From: Peribacillus sp. Bi96
Lineage (GTDB): Bacteria > Bacillota > Bacilli > Bacillales > DSM-1321
Assembly (NCBI RefSeq): GCF_918698115.1
Contig: NZ_CAKKLV010000007.1
Location: 1-64,000, forward strand
Direction of reading: 5' to 3'
DNA length: 64,000 bases
Below the pieces are notes generated by a model that saw only the letters and a list, made by a program, of their open reading frames with translations, did not search any database and was not told where the DNA came from. Shown piece by piece: positions 1 through 8,401 of this stretch. Every line of letters begins with the position of its first letter. Position 1 is the first letter of the stretch. Both the position numbers and the translations under genes were made by a program.

Positions 1-515
1 TTGAATTCTTGACAGGCCTTCCTGTAACGGGTGTTAAAGGAAATCAAATCGAATTGAAAGATGGACAAACGATCACAGCCAATACGCTTGTTTGGACAGG
101 CGGAGTTGCAGCCCTTCCTATCGTTGGTGAATCCGGGCTTGAAGTCGATCGCGGCAAAGCAGCCGTTAATGAGTACCTGCAATCGAAATCTCATAATGAC
201 GTATTCGTCGTCGGTGATAGTGCCCTTGCTTTCCCTCCAGAAGGCGGCCGTCCATACGCACCAACTGCCCAAAACGCATGGCAAATGGGTGAGCTTGTTG
301 GATACAACCTATATGCAGCCTTTGAAGGCAAGAAACTTGAAGAATTTTCACCTGTAAACTCAGGTACACTTGCAAGCCTTGGCCGTAAGGATGCAGTGGC
401 AACCGTTGGGGCTAATGACATTTCCCTTAAAGGTCTGCCTGCTACATTGATGAAAGAAGCAAGTAATGTTCGCTATTTATCACACATCAAAGCCCTATTC
501 AGCTTAGCTTATTAA
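1..515 (+). CDS. ndh: Type II NADH dehydrogenase, C-terminal part (5' end outside window)
   Basis: C-terminal 171 codons of a membrane-associated single-subunit NADH:menaquinone oxidoreductase, which feeds NADH electrons into the respiratory chain without pumping protons. The reading frame is open from base 3, so the gene starts before the window. Visible are the second dinucleotide-fold segment ending in VWTGGV and the FAD-contacting VFVVGDSA motif, followed by the P(Y)APTAQNAWQMGE stretch typical of this family. The C terminus (SNVRYLSHIKALFSLAY) matches what I remember of B. subtilis YjlD/Ndh closely. A terminator follows directly. The YumB/YutJ paralogues have different C-terminal tails, so I prefer Ndh. 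Confidence 0.9.
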   Translation, partial: EFLTGLPVTGVKGNQIELKDGQTITANTLVWTGGVAALPIVGESGLEVDRGKAAVNEYLQSKSHNDVFVVGDSALAFPPEGGRPYAPTAQNAWQMGELVGYNLYAAFEGKKLEEFSPVNSGTLASLGRKDAVATVGANDISLKGLPATLMKEASNVRYLSHIKALFSLAY

Positions 516-545
516 TTTGAGATAAAGCAATCATTGAATTAGAAA

Positions 546-581
546 GGACCATTCATCTTAATGATGAATGGTCCCCTTTTT
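546..581. terminator. Rho-independent terminator between ndh and chbG
   Basis: Inverted repeat GGACCATTCATC / GATGAATGGTCC with a 5-nt loop and a T run on the plus strand. The minus side also has a short T-rich tail, so it may stop both converging transcripts. Confidence 0.85.
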
Positions 582-606
582 GGTAGTAGGATTACCCTTT
601 TTAAAA

Positions 607-1338
607 TCAAATCTTAACTTGGTTGATGCTATATCTAAGGAAAAATCCTTCTGGCAATTTTGCATCTGTCAAAATCCGCGTTTCCTTTAAGCGTTTATCA
701 TTATAAGAAGAAACTTGCATCAATTCTTCATCCATATAAGCTGGATGAGTCATTATTTCCACGCTTGCCCCGTCCATTAACCTCCCCTTTAAGTTTTGAA
801 AGTAATCTTCAACCACCATTTCTCCATAAAAGTCATCCAGGAATACATCTGTTATGGTTTGGACCCCAACAAGATGTTCTCCAGCATTACGTACTGGCAA
901 TCGGTATTTCTCTGACAGCTTTTGAATAACAGGGAGAAACGCTGTTATCCCGTGTACATGATGATGGCTGTCTAAATGCGTCGGAAACAGACCAAACTCC
1001 AAGAATCTTTCGATCTGTGCTGACCACTCCCTCTCCAATTCGCTCAAGGAAATATCGTTAGTGTCTCCATATACCACCCCTTGCTTCTTGAAGAATCCAG
1101 ATTCGTCAACTAAACTCGGCACGTCGCTCAACAAAGGTTTCCCCCATGTCAGCACTAAGTGTATCCCTACTTTCAACGAAGGCGTTTTCTTTGCGATTTC
1201 AATCGCATGCTCCGTTGCTTTTGCATTCATCATGATCGTTGCCGAATTGACAATTCCATATTTATGACAATCCAAAATTCCGTAATTCACCGCTTTAGTT
1301 AACCCAAAATCATCTGCGTTTATAAGAACTTCAATCAT
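607..1338 (-). CDS. chbG: ChbG/YdjC-family carbohydrate deacetylase
   Basis: Predicted cytosolic metal-dependent deacetylase of the YdjC/ChbG family, 243 aa. In E. coli, ChbG removes one acetyl group from chitobiose-6-phosphate so that the GH4 enzyme ChbF can cleave it. The metal site is visible: NADDFG with Asp9/Asp10, His60 (VGIHLVLT) and the HLDSHHHVH cluster at 121-129. The ATG overlaps the stop of the upstream GH4 gene (ATGA), so translation is coupled and this is the last gene of the PTS operon. Family and metal site are seen; the substrate is inferred from context, and cellobiose-type operons do not normally need this enzyme. Confidence 0.88.
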   Translation of the reverse strand: MIEVLINADDFGLTKAVNYGILDCHKYGIVNSATIMMNAKATEHAIEIAKKTPSLKVGIHLVLTWGKPLLSDVPSLVDESGFFKKQGVVYGDTNDISLSELEREWSAQIERFLEFGLFPTHLDSHHHVHGITAFLPVIQKLSEKYRLPVRNAGEHLVGVQTITDVFLDDFYGEMVVEDYFQNLKGRLMDGASVEIMTHPAYMDEELMQVSSYNDKRLKETRILTDAKLPEGFFLRYSINQVKI

Positions 1339-2678
1339 GAGAAGTTATCCTGCAACTCTTTTTTTTCAAAAAACTGGGGCAAATATTCTTTATGTGCCTC
1401 GAGCATTTCGTCTAAGATTAGTTTTGCAACCCGATCGCTTGGAACGAGTGGATTAATCGTCATGGCAAGCAACGCAGTATCATAATCACCTGAGATTGCA
1501 GCTTCGATGGCTACTCGTTCAAAGGATTTAATTTGCTGAATTAATCCGCGGACAGCGACAGGAAGCTCTCCTACATTGATTGGCTTAGGACCATCCTTAG
1601 TTATCACGCAACTGGTTTCAATCGCCGAGCCGTAAGGGATGCCTTCAATCGCACCATGGTTGACGGTATTTACCGCTTGAATATCTCGCTTATCCGTATG
1701 CATCGAGCAAATCAACCGGACAGCCGCATCACTGTAGTATGCGCCTCCGCGCTCTTCTAGTTGCGGCGGCTTGATAGCCAGATCCTGATCTTTGTAAAGC
1801 TCGAATAATTCTTCTTCAAGTCTTTGAACGACCTCAGCACGTGTTTCCCCGTTTTCAGCATCCTTCAATTCTTGAGCCAATACATCTCCCGTTTTATAAT
1901 AGTAATTGTGGTATGGGCATGGAAACAGATTCAACGCTCTAAGGAATTCCGGTTCCCAGCCCATTGCATGGATATTCTTCATCGTGACAGCTTTCGCTGG
2001 ATCTGTAATCAGATTGATGATTTGATCTTTGACGCTCTCCCCATCAACGAATACATCCAATCCGTAAACCATATGGTTCAAACCAGCAAAGTCGATCCTG
2101 ACTCTTGATGGCTCGACGCCCATCAAATCCGCAACACCTCGTTCCATACCAATCGGCACATTGCAAAGGCCGATGATCTTGGAAATATTGCTGTGACGCA
2201 GAACTGCTTCCGTTACCATTCCAGCCGGATTCGTGAAGTTAATCAACCATGCATTTGGACATAATTCCTCCATCTCACGAGCTATATCGAGAATGACGGG
2301 AATCGTCCTAAAAGCCTTGAAAAGACCGCCTGGCCCGTTCGTCTCCTGTCCAATGACACCGTGTTTCAAGGGGATTTTTTCATCAAGAGCCCTTGCAGCG
2401 AGCTGGCCAACACGCAGCTGGGTTGTTACATAATCCGCACCTTTAAGCGCTTTCTTTCTGTCTAGCGTCAGATGGACATCTATATCCACACCAGCCTTTT
2501 CGATCATCCTTTTTGCCAAATCCCCAACAATTTCAAGCTTTTCCTTTCCCGCTTCGATATCCACGAGCCAAATCTCACTCACAGGCAGTTCCCCATGATA
2601 TTTAATGAAACCTTCGATCAGTTCTGGCGTGTAGCTCGATCCTCCGCCAATCGTGACAATCTTCAACCCCTTGCTCAT
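1335..2678 (-). CDS. chbF: GH4 6-phospho-beta-glycosidase (ChbF/CelF/LicH type)
   Basis: NAD+- and Mn2+-dependent glycoside hydrolase family 4 enzyme, 447 aa, which cleaves the 6-phospho-disaccharide delivered by the PTS by an oxidation-elimination mechanism. The N-terminal Rossmann motif (IVTIGGGSSYTPEL, residues 7-20), the NFTNPAG motif and the metal/catalytic residues Cys172 (GLCNVP) and His202 (GLNHM) are present. It overlaps the IIA gene upstream and chbG downstream by ATGA junctions. The pairing with ChbG points to phosphorylated chitobiose rather than cellobiose; LicH/CelF naming would apply if the substrate were a beta-glucoside. Confidence 0.9.
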   Translation of the reverse strand: MSKGLKIVTIGGGSSYTPELIEGFIKYHGELPVSEIWLVDIEAGKEKLEIVGDLAKRMIEKAGVDIDVHLTLDRKKALKGADYVTTQLRVGQLAARALDEKIPLKHGVIGQETNGPGGLFKAFRTIPVILDIAREMEELCPNAWLINFTNPAGMVTEAVLRHSNISKIIGLCNVPIGMERGVADLMGVEPSRVRIDFAGLNHMVYGLDVFVDGESVKDQIINLITDPAKAVTMKNIHAMGWEPEFLRALNLFPCPYHNYYYKTGDVLAQELKDAENGETRAEVVQRLEEELFELYKDQDLAIKPPQLEERGGAYYSDAAVRLICSMHTDKRDIQAVNTVNHGAIEGIPYGSAIETSCVITKDGPKPINVGELPVAVRGLIQQIKSFERVAIEAAISGDYDTALLAMTINPLVPSDRVAKLILDEMLEAHKEYLPQFFEKKELQDNFS

Positions 2679-3022
2679 TCAGCAGTTCCCTCCTTAACAG
2701 CATTTGCATGCAAGAATTCTTCGCGTAGATCGATCATTTCAATTGCAAGATCCTTTAAAGTCATCGCTGTCATTAAATGATCTTGTGCATGCACCAGGAT
2801 AATGGGAAGTTCAAAATGGTCCCCGCCTGCCTCAGCATGGATTAATTGAGTTTGGTATTTATGGGCTTGCAGCAATTCCGTTTCAGCCTCTGCAATTTTC
2901 AAACGGGCAGAATCGAAATCCTTTTTCTTCGCTTCCTGCATCGCTTCCATTGCAAAGCTTCTTGCATTCCCACTATATAAAATCAATTGAAAGGATAGCT
3001 GGTATAATTCTTCTTTTTCCAT
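2675..3022 (-). CDS. PTS lactose/cellobiose-family EIIA
   Basis: Cytosolic phosphocarrier EIIA of the lactose/chitobiose PTS family, about 115 aa, all-helical. The phosphorylation site is His78 in VHAQDHLM. It takes phosphate from HPr and passes it to the IIB encoded two genes upstream. I chose the ATG at 3022: a GTG nine bases upstream in frame sits inside the AAGAAGTGAT ribosome binding site, so it cannot be the start. The stop overlaps the GH4 start. Gene order IIB-IIC-IIA is that of E. coli chbBCA. Confidence 0.9.
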   Translation of the reverse strand: MEKEELYQLSFQLILYSGNARSFAMEAMQEAKKKDFDSARLKIAEAETELLQAHKYQTQLIHAEAGGDHFELPIILVHAQDHLMTAMTLKDLAIEMIDLREEFLHANAVKEGTAE

Positions 3023-3038
3023 TATTATCACTTCTTTC

Positions 3039-4388
3039 TTAAACGCTTAACGTTTCTGAATCTTTCGTAAGCTCTGTTTTATTTTTTGTATCTATCTTCA
3101 CTTGAGCATATACGAACGGTAAATAAATCGCTGTTGAAATGAATAGGTTGATCGCAGCCAATACCGCTCCAGATACATGCCCGCCGGTAGCCAGGAATCC
3201 TCCCACAATCGGAGGGGTTACCCATGGAATTTTAGCAACGATCGGGAAAACCATTCCACTACTTACCGCTATATATGAGATCACCGTTGTAATAACCGGA
3301 CCGAGAACAAAGGGGATGAACCACATTGGATTCAGAACGATAGGCAATCCGAAAAGGATCGGTTCGTTAATTTGGAACACCCCTGGTGCCCCTCCAAGTG
3401 CAATCATCTGTTTATATCGTTTCCGTCCGGCAATGATCATAGCGATGATCAGGCCTAATGTTGCACCAGATCCGCCTAAATAAACAAATGCATCGAGGAA
3501 TGAACCTGCCAATACCCCATATTGGTCCATGTCTTTGACACCTTGTGCATATAAATCAATATTTTTCACGCCCGAACTTTCAAAAAGCGGTGTCGTTATC
3601 CCGCCAAGGATATTCGGTCCGTGCAAACCGATCATCCATAATAAATGAACAAGAAATACTAGTAAAATAGCGAATGGCAATGAATCTACAGCACTTTGTA
3701 AAGGAGATACAATCACTTTACTCAGCCAGTCATTTAATACCTGCCCATCCGTAGCTTTACGAAATAGCAGTCCAAACACGCCAGCGGCAAAAATTGTTGC
3801 CATACCGGGCACTAACTTTGCAAATGAACGGGCTACCGCTGGAGGTACTCCATCAGGTAACTTAATGACTAAATATTTGACTCTTGAAAGTCTCACGAAT
3901 ATTTCCGTTGCTATTAAGGCAACGACTATTCCTGTAAATAGGGCCGTAGCATTAAAATAGTTCACACTTACGAATCCCCATGCCCCCCCTGTAACCGCTT
4001 TATCATCGATCGTTAACGTGACATTACCGATTTGGGGCAATAATAAGAAGAAACAGGCCGCGGAAACCAGCATGGCCTCAAAACCATCATCACCGTAAGA
4101 TCTTGCTAGTTTATAAGAAATGCCGAACACAGCGAATACCGTCATGAACGCAAAGGTACCAAACCAAATATCCCCTCCAAGCGTATTCCACGCAGGACCG
4201 AAAATGGCCTCCATCATTCTTCCGTACGGCTTGATGACTTGCCCAAGATTATTAAACAGGACGGCAAATGAACCGATCATTGTAATCGCTATCATTCCAA
4301 TCAATGCGTCACGAATGGCGAGCAGATGCCTGTTATTTCCTACCTTTACAGCTCCGGGCATAATATACTTATCAATAAAAGTCATCAT
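3039..4388 (-). CDS. PTS lactose/cellobiose-family EIIC permease
   Basis: Membrane-spanning sugar permease of the PTS, 449 aa, with around ten hydrophobic segments and the family motifs LHGPNILGG and the conserved NEPILFGLP loop, whose Asn-Glu contacts the sugar. It moves the disaccharide across the membrane while EIIB phosphorylates it. It starts 4 bp after the IIB stop; the AAGGAG ribosome binding site lies within the end of the IIB gene, and either of two adjacent ATGs (4388, 4385) could be used. Family call is firm; the substrate (chitobiose preferred, cellobiose or lichenan possible) is inferred. Confidence 0.92.
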   Translation of the reverse strand: MMTFIDKYIMPGAVKVGNNRHLLAIRDALIGMIAITMIGSFAVLFNNLGQVIKPYGRMMEAIFGPAWNTLGGDIWFGTFAFMTVFAVFGISYKLARSYGDDGFEAMLVSAACFFLLLPQIGNVTLTIDDKAVTGGAWGFVSVNYFNATALFTGIVVALIATEIFVRLSRVKYLVIKLPDGVPPAVARSFAKLVPGMATIFAAGVFGLLFRKATDGQVLNDWLSKVIVSPLQSAVDSLPFAILLVFLVHLLWMIGLHGPNILGGITTPLFESSGVKNIDLYAQGVKDMDQYGVLAGSFLDAFVYLGGSGATLGLIIAMIIAGRKRYKQMIALGGAPGVFQINEPILFGLPIVLNPMWFIPFVLGPVITTVISYIAVSSGMVFPIVAKIPWVTPPIVGGFLATGGHVSGAVLAAINLFISTAIYLPFVYAQVKIDTKNKTELTKDSETLSV

Positions 4389-4392
4389 ATCC

Positions 4393-4701
4393 TTATTCTC
4401 CTTTTATTAAAGTAGTGGCTTGTTTTAGCACTTCTTCACCATTACATAATCCATAGAACATTGGATCGATGGTTGCGACCGGAATCCCCTTCTCTTTTCC
4501 CGCTTCCTGTAACTTGGAAAGCAGATATCGCACCTGTGGACCTAATAAAATGACATCAGCCTTATCCATTTCATTGTTCACTTCTGTCGATCCAACCGCC
4601 CATATTTTACAATTCACACCTTGGACCTTTGCACTTTCCTCCATTTTGGTAACTAATAAACTAGTAGACATACCCGCTGAACAACATAATAAGATATTCA
4701 T
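4393..4701 (-). CDS. PTS lactose/cellobiose-family EIIB
   Basis: Phosphocysteine-carrying EIIB subunit, 102 aa. The N-terminal P-loop [12 protein letters not shown] carries the phosphorylated cysteine, Cys7 by alignment with the CSAGMSTS loop of E. coli ChbB. It is the first gene of the operon and is preceded by a GGGGGG-type ribosome binding site. Its promoter overlaps a palindrome that is probably the operator of the divergent GntR regulator. Length fits the family. Confidence 0.92.
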   Translation of the reverse strand: MNILLCCSAGMSTSLLVTKMEESAKVQGVNCKIWAVGSTEVNNEMDKADVILLGPQVRYLLSKLQEAGKEKGIPVATIDPMFYGLCNGEEVLKQATTLIKGE

Positions 4702-4832
4702 TGAAATTACCCCCCTTTTTTAATAATTGATTATTCAGTATTTTAAAGCGAAATGAAGCCCATTATTAAAATAAGCGCTGTTCCTGTGTACTATCACTCC
4801 CTTAAAATGGGTATTATTACCTCCATACTTAT

Positions 4833-4861
4833 ATTGTAGTTACAAATTAATAAAATATCAA
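4833..4861 (-). promoter_or_regulatory. Promoter of the PTS operon
   Basis: Minus-strand -35 TTGATA (4856-4861) and -10 TACAAT (4833-4838) with a 17-bp spacer, about 130 bp upstream of the EIIB gene. The -10 lies inside the palindrome TTGTAGTTACAA, which is what a repressor site would look like. Confidence 0.7.
4834..4845. promoter_or_regulatory. Putative GntR operator 1
   Basis: Palindrome TTGTAGTTACAA with 5-bp arms, overlapping the -10 of the PTS promoter. It shares the TTGT-N4-ACAA form with a second site 41 bp away. Binding by the adjacent GntR regulator is inferred. Confidence 0.55.
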
Positions 4862-4874
4862 CACAAATTTTAAA

Positions 4875-4886
4875 TTGTTACTACAA
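4875..4886. promoter_or_regulatory. Putative GntR operator 2
   Basis: Palindrome TTGTTACTACAA, on the regulator side of the divergent region and upstream of the PTS -35. The centre-to-centre distance to operator 1 is 41 bp, close to four helical turns, so bound dimers would lie on the same DNA face. Confidence 0.5.
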
Positions 4887-4967
4887 ATTTTCGATTTAAA
4901 GTTGATTATTGCACTTATCCGAGATAATGTATATGTATATATTGGAATGAGTATAGGAGGAATCACT

Positions 4968-5693
4968 GTGGAGACCATAAATAAAGAAGCGGCATTGCAT
5001 TCCATAGTCAAGGAATCGATTATCGATCTCATAAAAAATGGCGAGTATCAACCGAATACAAAACTACCGACTGAAGCAGAATTTTGTAAAATATATGGTG
5101 TAAGCAGGACAACAGTTCGCACCGCCTTACAGCAATTGACCGTCGAAGGCTACATCTATCGTGTCCAGGGGAAAGGGACTTTTGTTTCGGAAAATAAAGT
5201 GCAGCAATTTCTTACAAGCACGGTTGAAAAATTCTCTGAGCAAATAACGATGCAAGGAAAAAATCCTTCCACTAAGGTCATTAGCTTAAAGGTCATTGAA
5301 GCTAATGCAACCCTTGCCAAACTCTTCAAGCAAAATATTGGAGATCCAGTCAACAAACTGGAGCGTGTACGTTACGTAAACGATATCCCTCTTCAATACG
5401 AAATTGCCTATCTTCCTTGGTATAAGACTCCCGGTCTGAATATTGAGGCATGTGAAAAGTCGCTCTTTGACGTACTTGAAACACAATTCAATTTAAAAGT
5501 AAAAAAAACAGTCGAACACTTGGAGTTTTCACTAGCCGACGATTCCATTTCTGACAAGTTAGAAGTACCTAACGGTTCACCTTGTTTTTCATTGGAAACT
5601 TACACTCATGAGAGTGATGGCTCGGTCATTGAATTCTCTAAAACTCTCTTCAGAGGCGATCGCGCACACTTTATCATCGAACGGAACTATTAA
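4968..5693 (+). CDS. GntR/HutC-family regulator of the PTS operon
   Basis: Transcriptional regulator of 241 aa: N-terminal winged helix-turn-helix (LPTEAEFCKIYGVSRTTVR, then the wing YIYRVQGKGTFV) and a C-terminal UTRA effector domain, the HutC subfamily that usually senses phosphorylated sugars. The GTG at 4968 is taken as the start because a perfect AGGAGG lies 7 bases upstream; the frame stays open further upstream but without another ribosome binding site. It is divergent from the PTS operon and most likely represses it, and itself, through the two palindromes between them. It stands where E. coli has the AraC-type ChbR and the repressor NagC. Confidence 0.88.
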   Translation: METINKEAALHSIVKESIIDLIKNGEYQPNTKLPTEAEFCKIYGVSRTTVRTALQQLTVEGYIYRVQGKGTFVSENKVQQFLTSTVEKFSEQITMQGKNPSTKVISLKVIEANATLAKLFKQNIGDPVNKLERVRYVNDIPLQYEIAYLPWYKTPGLNIEACEKSLFDVLETQFNLKVKKTVEHLEFSLADDSISDKLEVPNGSPCFSLETYTHESDGSVIEFSKTLFRGDRAHFIIERNY

Positions 5694-5707
5694 AATATAG
5701 ATAAAAG

Positions 5708-5746
5708 AAAACGGATGCCAGTTTCATTAAAGCATCCGTTTTTTGT
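5708..5746. terminator. Terminator after the GntR gene
   Basis: Inverted repeat AAAACGGATGC / GCATCCGTTTT followed by T's on both strands. Confidence 0.85.
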
Positions 5747-5992
5747 TTTGCGGCAACAGCTTCTGATTTTCCAACTTTCTCAATCACCCAGTCAACCCGA
5801 CACACTAAGATATGACTATCATGCGTATTTCTGGGAGAACTATCATCCCCAACACAAATCCATTGAGGTCTGCTGCCGCATGAAACGAATTGGTCTACAC
5901 TTATCCGTTTTCTTTCGGAAGCCATCCTTTTTAAAACTAAAAGACTATAGGTAAAAGGAGATCTATCTAATTGTTAAAACAAAGTTGATTGG

Positions 5993-6090
5993 AACGGGTG
6001 TGCGAGACTCCCGCTTAGGAAAAGCGCGTCCAAGGGAGACCCCGCAGGCGCAAATGAGCCGAGGTCCTGGAGGGGAAATCAACGGTCATA
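5993..6090 (+). repeat. Degenerate Bacillaceae-type GC-rich intergenic repeat
   Basis: The stretch contains GCGAGACTCCCGCTTAGG and GAGACCCCGCAGGCGC, the signature words of the roughly 100-nt GC-rich palindromic element common between genes in many Bacillus genomes (recognised from memory). The copy is imperfect. It is clearly richer in GC than its AT-rich surroundings. Confidence 0.55.
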
Positions 6091-6149
6091 TTTTACAAAC
6101 CATAACTGTAGGTAAAATGTATTATTATCGAATTTGTTTACAGTCTTGT

Positions 6150-6179
6150 AGAGGCAATCGAGCAATTGCCTCTTTTTTT
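6150..6179 (+). terminator. Orphan terminator-like hairpin
   Basis: AGAGGCAAT / ATTGCCTCT with a 6-nt loop and seven T's. No gene ends just upstream, so it would terminate either read-through or an unannotated short transcript. Confidence 0.65.
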
Positions 6180-6260
6180 ACGTGTTGATTATCCATGAGC
6201 TCACTATTTTAAATAACATTAAATTGAATTATTCCAATTCAATTCATTTTATGAGTAAAA

Positions 6261-6289
6261 TTGACAAATATTTAATAATAATCTAACCT
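6261..6289 (+). promoter_or_regulatory. Probable asnB promoter
   Basis: Perfect -35 TTGACA at 6261-6266, 17-bp spacer, weak -10 TAACCT at 6284-6289; about 125 bp upstream of the asnB start. Confidence 0.5.
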
Positions 6290-6378
6290 AGAAGACTAGA
6301 GATATTCTATACATTAGATGGATATTAACGTTGCACCATTTATTTGCTTGTAGTCTAAAGTAACTAGAAATCTCTTAA

Positions 6379-6400
6379 TAAATAAATAAATAAATAAATA
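6379..6400 (+). repeat. TAAA tetranucleotide repeat in the asnB leader
   Basis: Five and a half tandem TAAA copies ending directly at the ribosome binding site GGCAGGTGA of asnB. Confidence 0.9.
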
Positions 6401-6414
6401 GGCAGGTGAATTTT

Positions 6415-8304
6415 ATGTGCGGTTTTGTTGGATGTATTCAAAAATATCCGAAAGCCATAAATTCAAAGATGAAAGACACGATCAAAAAAATGAACACCAT
6501 CATTACCCATAGGGGTCCGGATGATGAAGGCTATTTTTTTGACGATTTTGTAAATTTTGGATTTAGGAGATTAAGTATAATTGATATAGATAATGGTAAC
6601 CAACCTCTTTCATATGAAAACGAAAGATATTGGATCATATTTAATGGCGAAATCTATAATCATATTGAACTCAGAAAAGAGCTTATTGATAAGGGATATG
6701 AGTTCACGACTCATTCTGATACGGAAGTAATACTGGCACTCTATAGTAGCCAAAAAGAGCAAACCGTTCAAAAGCTGCGCGGCATGTTCGCTTTTGTCAT
6801 TTGGGATAAAATTGAGAAAAAACTGTTTGGAGCAAGGGACCACTTTGGAATCAAGCCTTTTTTCTACTGTGAACAAGATGATGTTACTTATTTTGCTTCA
6901 GAGAAAAAGAGTATCTTGACGACAATGAATGAAGAGCTAGATGTGAATTCACTACAGCATTTTCTCAGTTTTCAATATGTTCCGGAACCCTCCACCCTGA
7001 CCAAAAACATTCAAAAGCTATTACCTGGGCATTATTTCACTAAAGAACCAGGAAAGAAAATGGATATAATTAAGTTTTGGAAGCCTACCTTTCATCCTTC
7101 CAATATTGAAGATTCAAAAATCATAAAGGAAATACAGGAAACTTTAATAGACTCTGTGAACGTACATATGAGAAGTGATGTTCCGGTTGGTTCTTTTCTA
7201 TCAGGAGGAATTGATTCATCATTTATCTGCTCCATCGCGAAGCAAATTAACCCTAAGATCAAAACTTTTTCTGTAGGGTTTGAAAGAGATGGATATAGTG
7301 AAATAAACGTTGCACAGGAAACCGCTGCCGCTTTAAATGTTGAAAATATAAGTTATATTATAAGCCCTGAAGAATTCTTGGCAGAACTCCCAAAGATTAT
7401 ATGGCATATGGATGACCCTTTAGCAGACCCCGCTGCCGTTCCACTATACTTTGTCGCACGGGAAGCTAAAAAGCACGTCAAAGTCGCCTTGTCCGGTGAA
7501 GGTGCAGATGAGTTATTCGGCGGATATAATATATATCGGGAGCCCCATTCCCTGCGCATGTTTTCCTATATACCAGCACCGGTGAACAATGTGCTGAAGG
7601 CCCTTTCCTCTGTTCTGCCAGAAGGGGTTAAAGGAAAGAGTTTCATAGAGCGGGGGGTTACATCTTTGGAAGATCGATATATCGGAAATGCAAATATTTT
7701 CGATGAGAAAGAGAAAAAAATATTACTAGTGAATTATCTAAACGGGTTGGAAAATGAAAAAGTGACCGGTCCCATCTATTCAAGTTCTTTAGGCTATGAT
7801 CCGATAACCCAAATGCAAAACATTGATATTCAAACATGGTTAAAAGGTGATATTTTATTGAAAGCAGATAAAATGTCCATGGCGAATTCTTTAGAGGTGA
7901 GAGTTCCATTTCTGGACAAATGCGTATTCAATACAGCCTCAAAACTAAGTACGGATCAAAAGGTAAGAAATGGAACGACCAAATATATTCTTCGTAAAGC
8001 AGCCCGAGGGATAGTACCGGAACATGTATGGAGCAGAAAGAAGCTTGGCTTTCCCGTTCCTATACGCCATTGGTTAAAGGATGAATTATACGATTGGGCA
8101 GTAAAGTTAATCCAGGAGAGCCCCACTGATTATCTTTTTAACAAACCACAAATTATGAAATTGCTTGAAAACCATATAAATAATAAAATGGACAACAGCC
8201 GTAAGCTCTGGACCATTTTAACTTTTATGATTTGGCATCAAATTTATATAGAACAACAATATGAGCCTCAACCTCAAAAGATTTTACAATATGCTGTAAA
8301 TTAG
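6415..8304 (+). CDS. asnB: Asparagine synthetase (glutamine-hydrolysing)
   Basis: Makes asparagine from aspartate, glutamine and ATP in the cytosol; 629 aa. The N-terminal class II glutaminase begins MCGF, so Cys2 becomes the N-terminal nucleophile after Met removal; this fixes the start at 6415 rather than the in-frame GTG three codons earlier. THRGPDDEG, FNGEIYN and the synthetase PPi loop SGGIDSS are present, as is the KLGFPVP segment near the C terminus. Sequence and length match B. subtilis AsnB (632 aa) better than AsnH or AsnO as I remember them. It is monocistronic, with its own promoter and terminator. I see no T-box element upstream. Confidence 0.93.
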   Translation: MCGFVGCIQKYPKAINSKMKDTIKKMNTIITHRGPDDEGYFFDDFVNFGFRRLSIIDIDNGNQPLSYENERYWIIFNGEIYNHIELRKELIDKGYEFTTHSDTEVILALYSSQKEQTVQKLRGMFAFVIWDKIEKKLFGARDHFGIKPFFYCEQDDVTYFASEKKSILTTMNEELDVNSLQHFLSFQYVPEPSTLTKNIQKLLPGHYFTKEPGKKMDIIKFWKPTFHPSNIEDSKIIKEIQETLIDSVNVHMRSDVPVGSFLSGGIDSSFICSIAKQINPKIKTFSVGFERDGYSEINVAQETAAALNVENISYIISPEEFLAELPKIIWHMDDPLADPAAVPLYFVAREAKKHVKVALSGEGADELFGGYNIYREPHSLRMFSYIPAPVNNVLKALSSVLPEGVKGKSFIERGVTSLEDRYIGNANIFDEKEKKILLVNYLNGLENEKVTGPIYSSSLGYDPITQMQNIDIQTWLKGDILLKADKMSMANSLEVRVPFLDKCVFNTASKLSTDQKVRNGTTKYILRKAARGIVPEHVWSRKKLGFPVPIRHWLKDELYDWAVKLIQESPTDYLFNKPQIMKLLENHINNKMDNSRKLWTILTFMIWHQIYIEQQYEPQPQKILQYAVN

Positions 8305-8337
8305 GCATCATTAAACGAGTGGCTTGTTTCCTCATTT

Positions 8338-8374
8338 GCACCCCGCAATCAATGAATATTGCGGGGTGCTTTTA
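8338..8374. terminator. Terminator after asnB
   Basis: GCACCCCGCAAT / ATTGCGGGGTGC with an 8-nt loop, followed by TTTT on the plus strand. Confidence 0.9.
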
Positions 8375-8401
8375 ATACTTAATTACTTGATTAGTATTCG
8401 T

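Larger units (their letters stand above)
5747..6260. other. Long intergenic stretch between gntR and asnB
   Basis: No convincing gene. An 83-codon minus-strand frame (about 5674-5925) runs through the gntR terminator and has no usable ribosome binding site; it may be a remnant. The stretch also holds a degenerate GC-rich repeat and an orphan terminator, listed separately. Confidence 0.5.

Noticed and set aside
4760..4790. ATAAGCGCTGTT before the PTS operon as a CcpA cre site
   Set aside because: Only the central CG-rich part fits; the outer TG and CA of cre are missing.
5674..5925. 83-codon minus-strand frame beginning MASERKRISVDQ
   Set aside because: It runs through the gntR terminator, its possible ribosome binding site touches the ATG, and I know no homologue; at best a remnant.
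6180..6414. T-box riboswitch in front of asnB
   Set aside because: No GGGTGGNACCGCG-like antiterminator motif and no leader terminator close to the gene.
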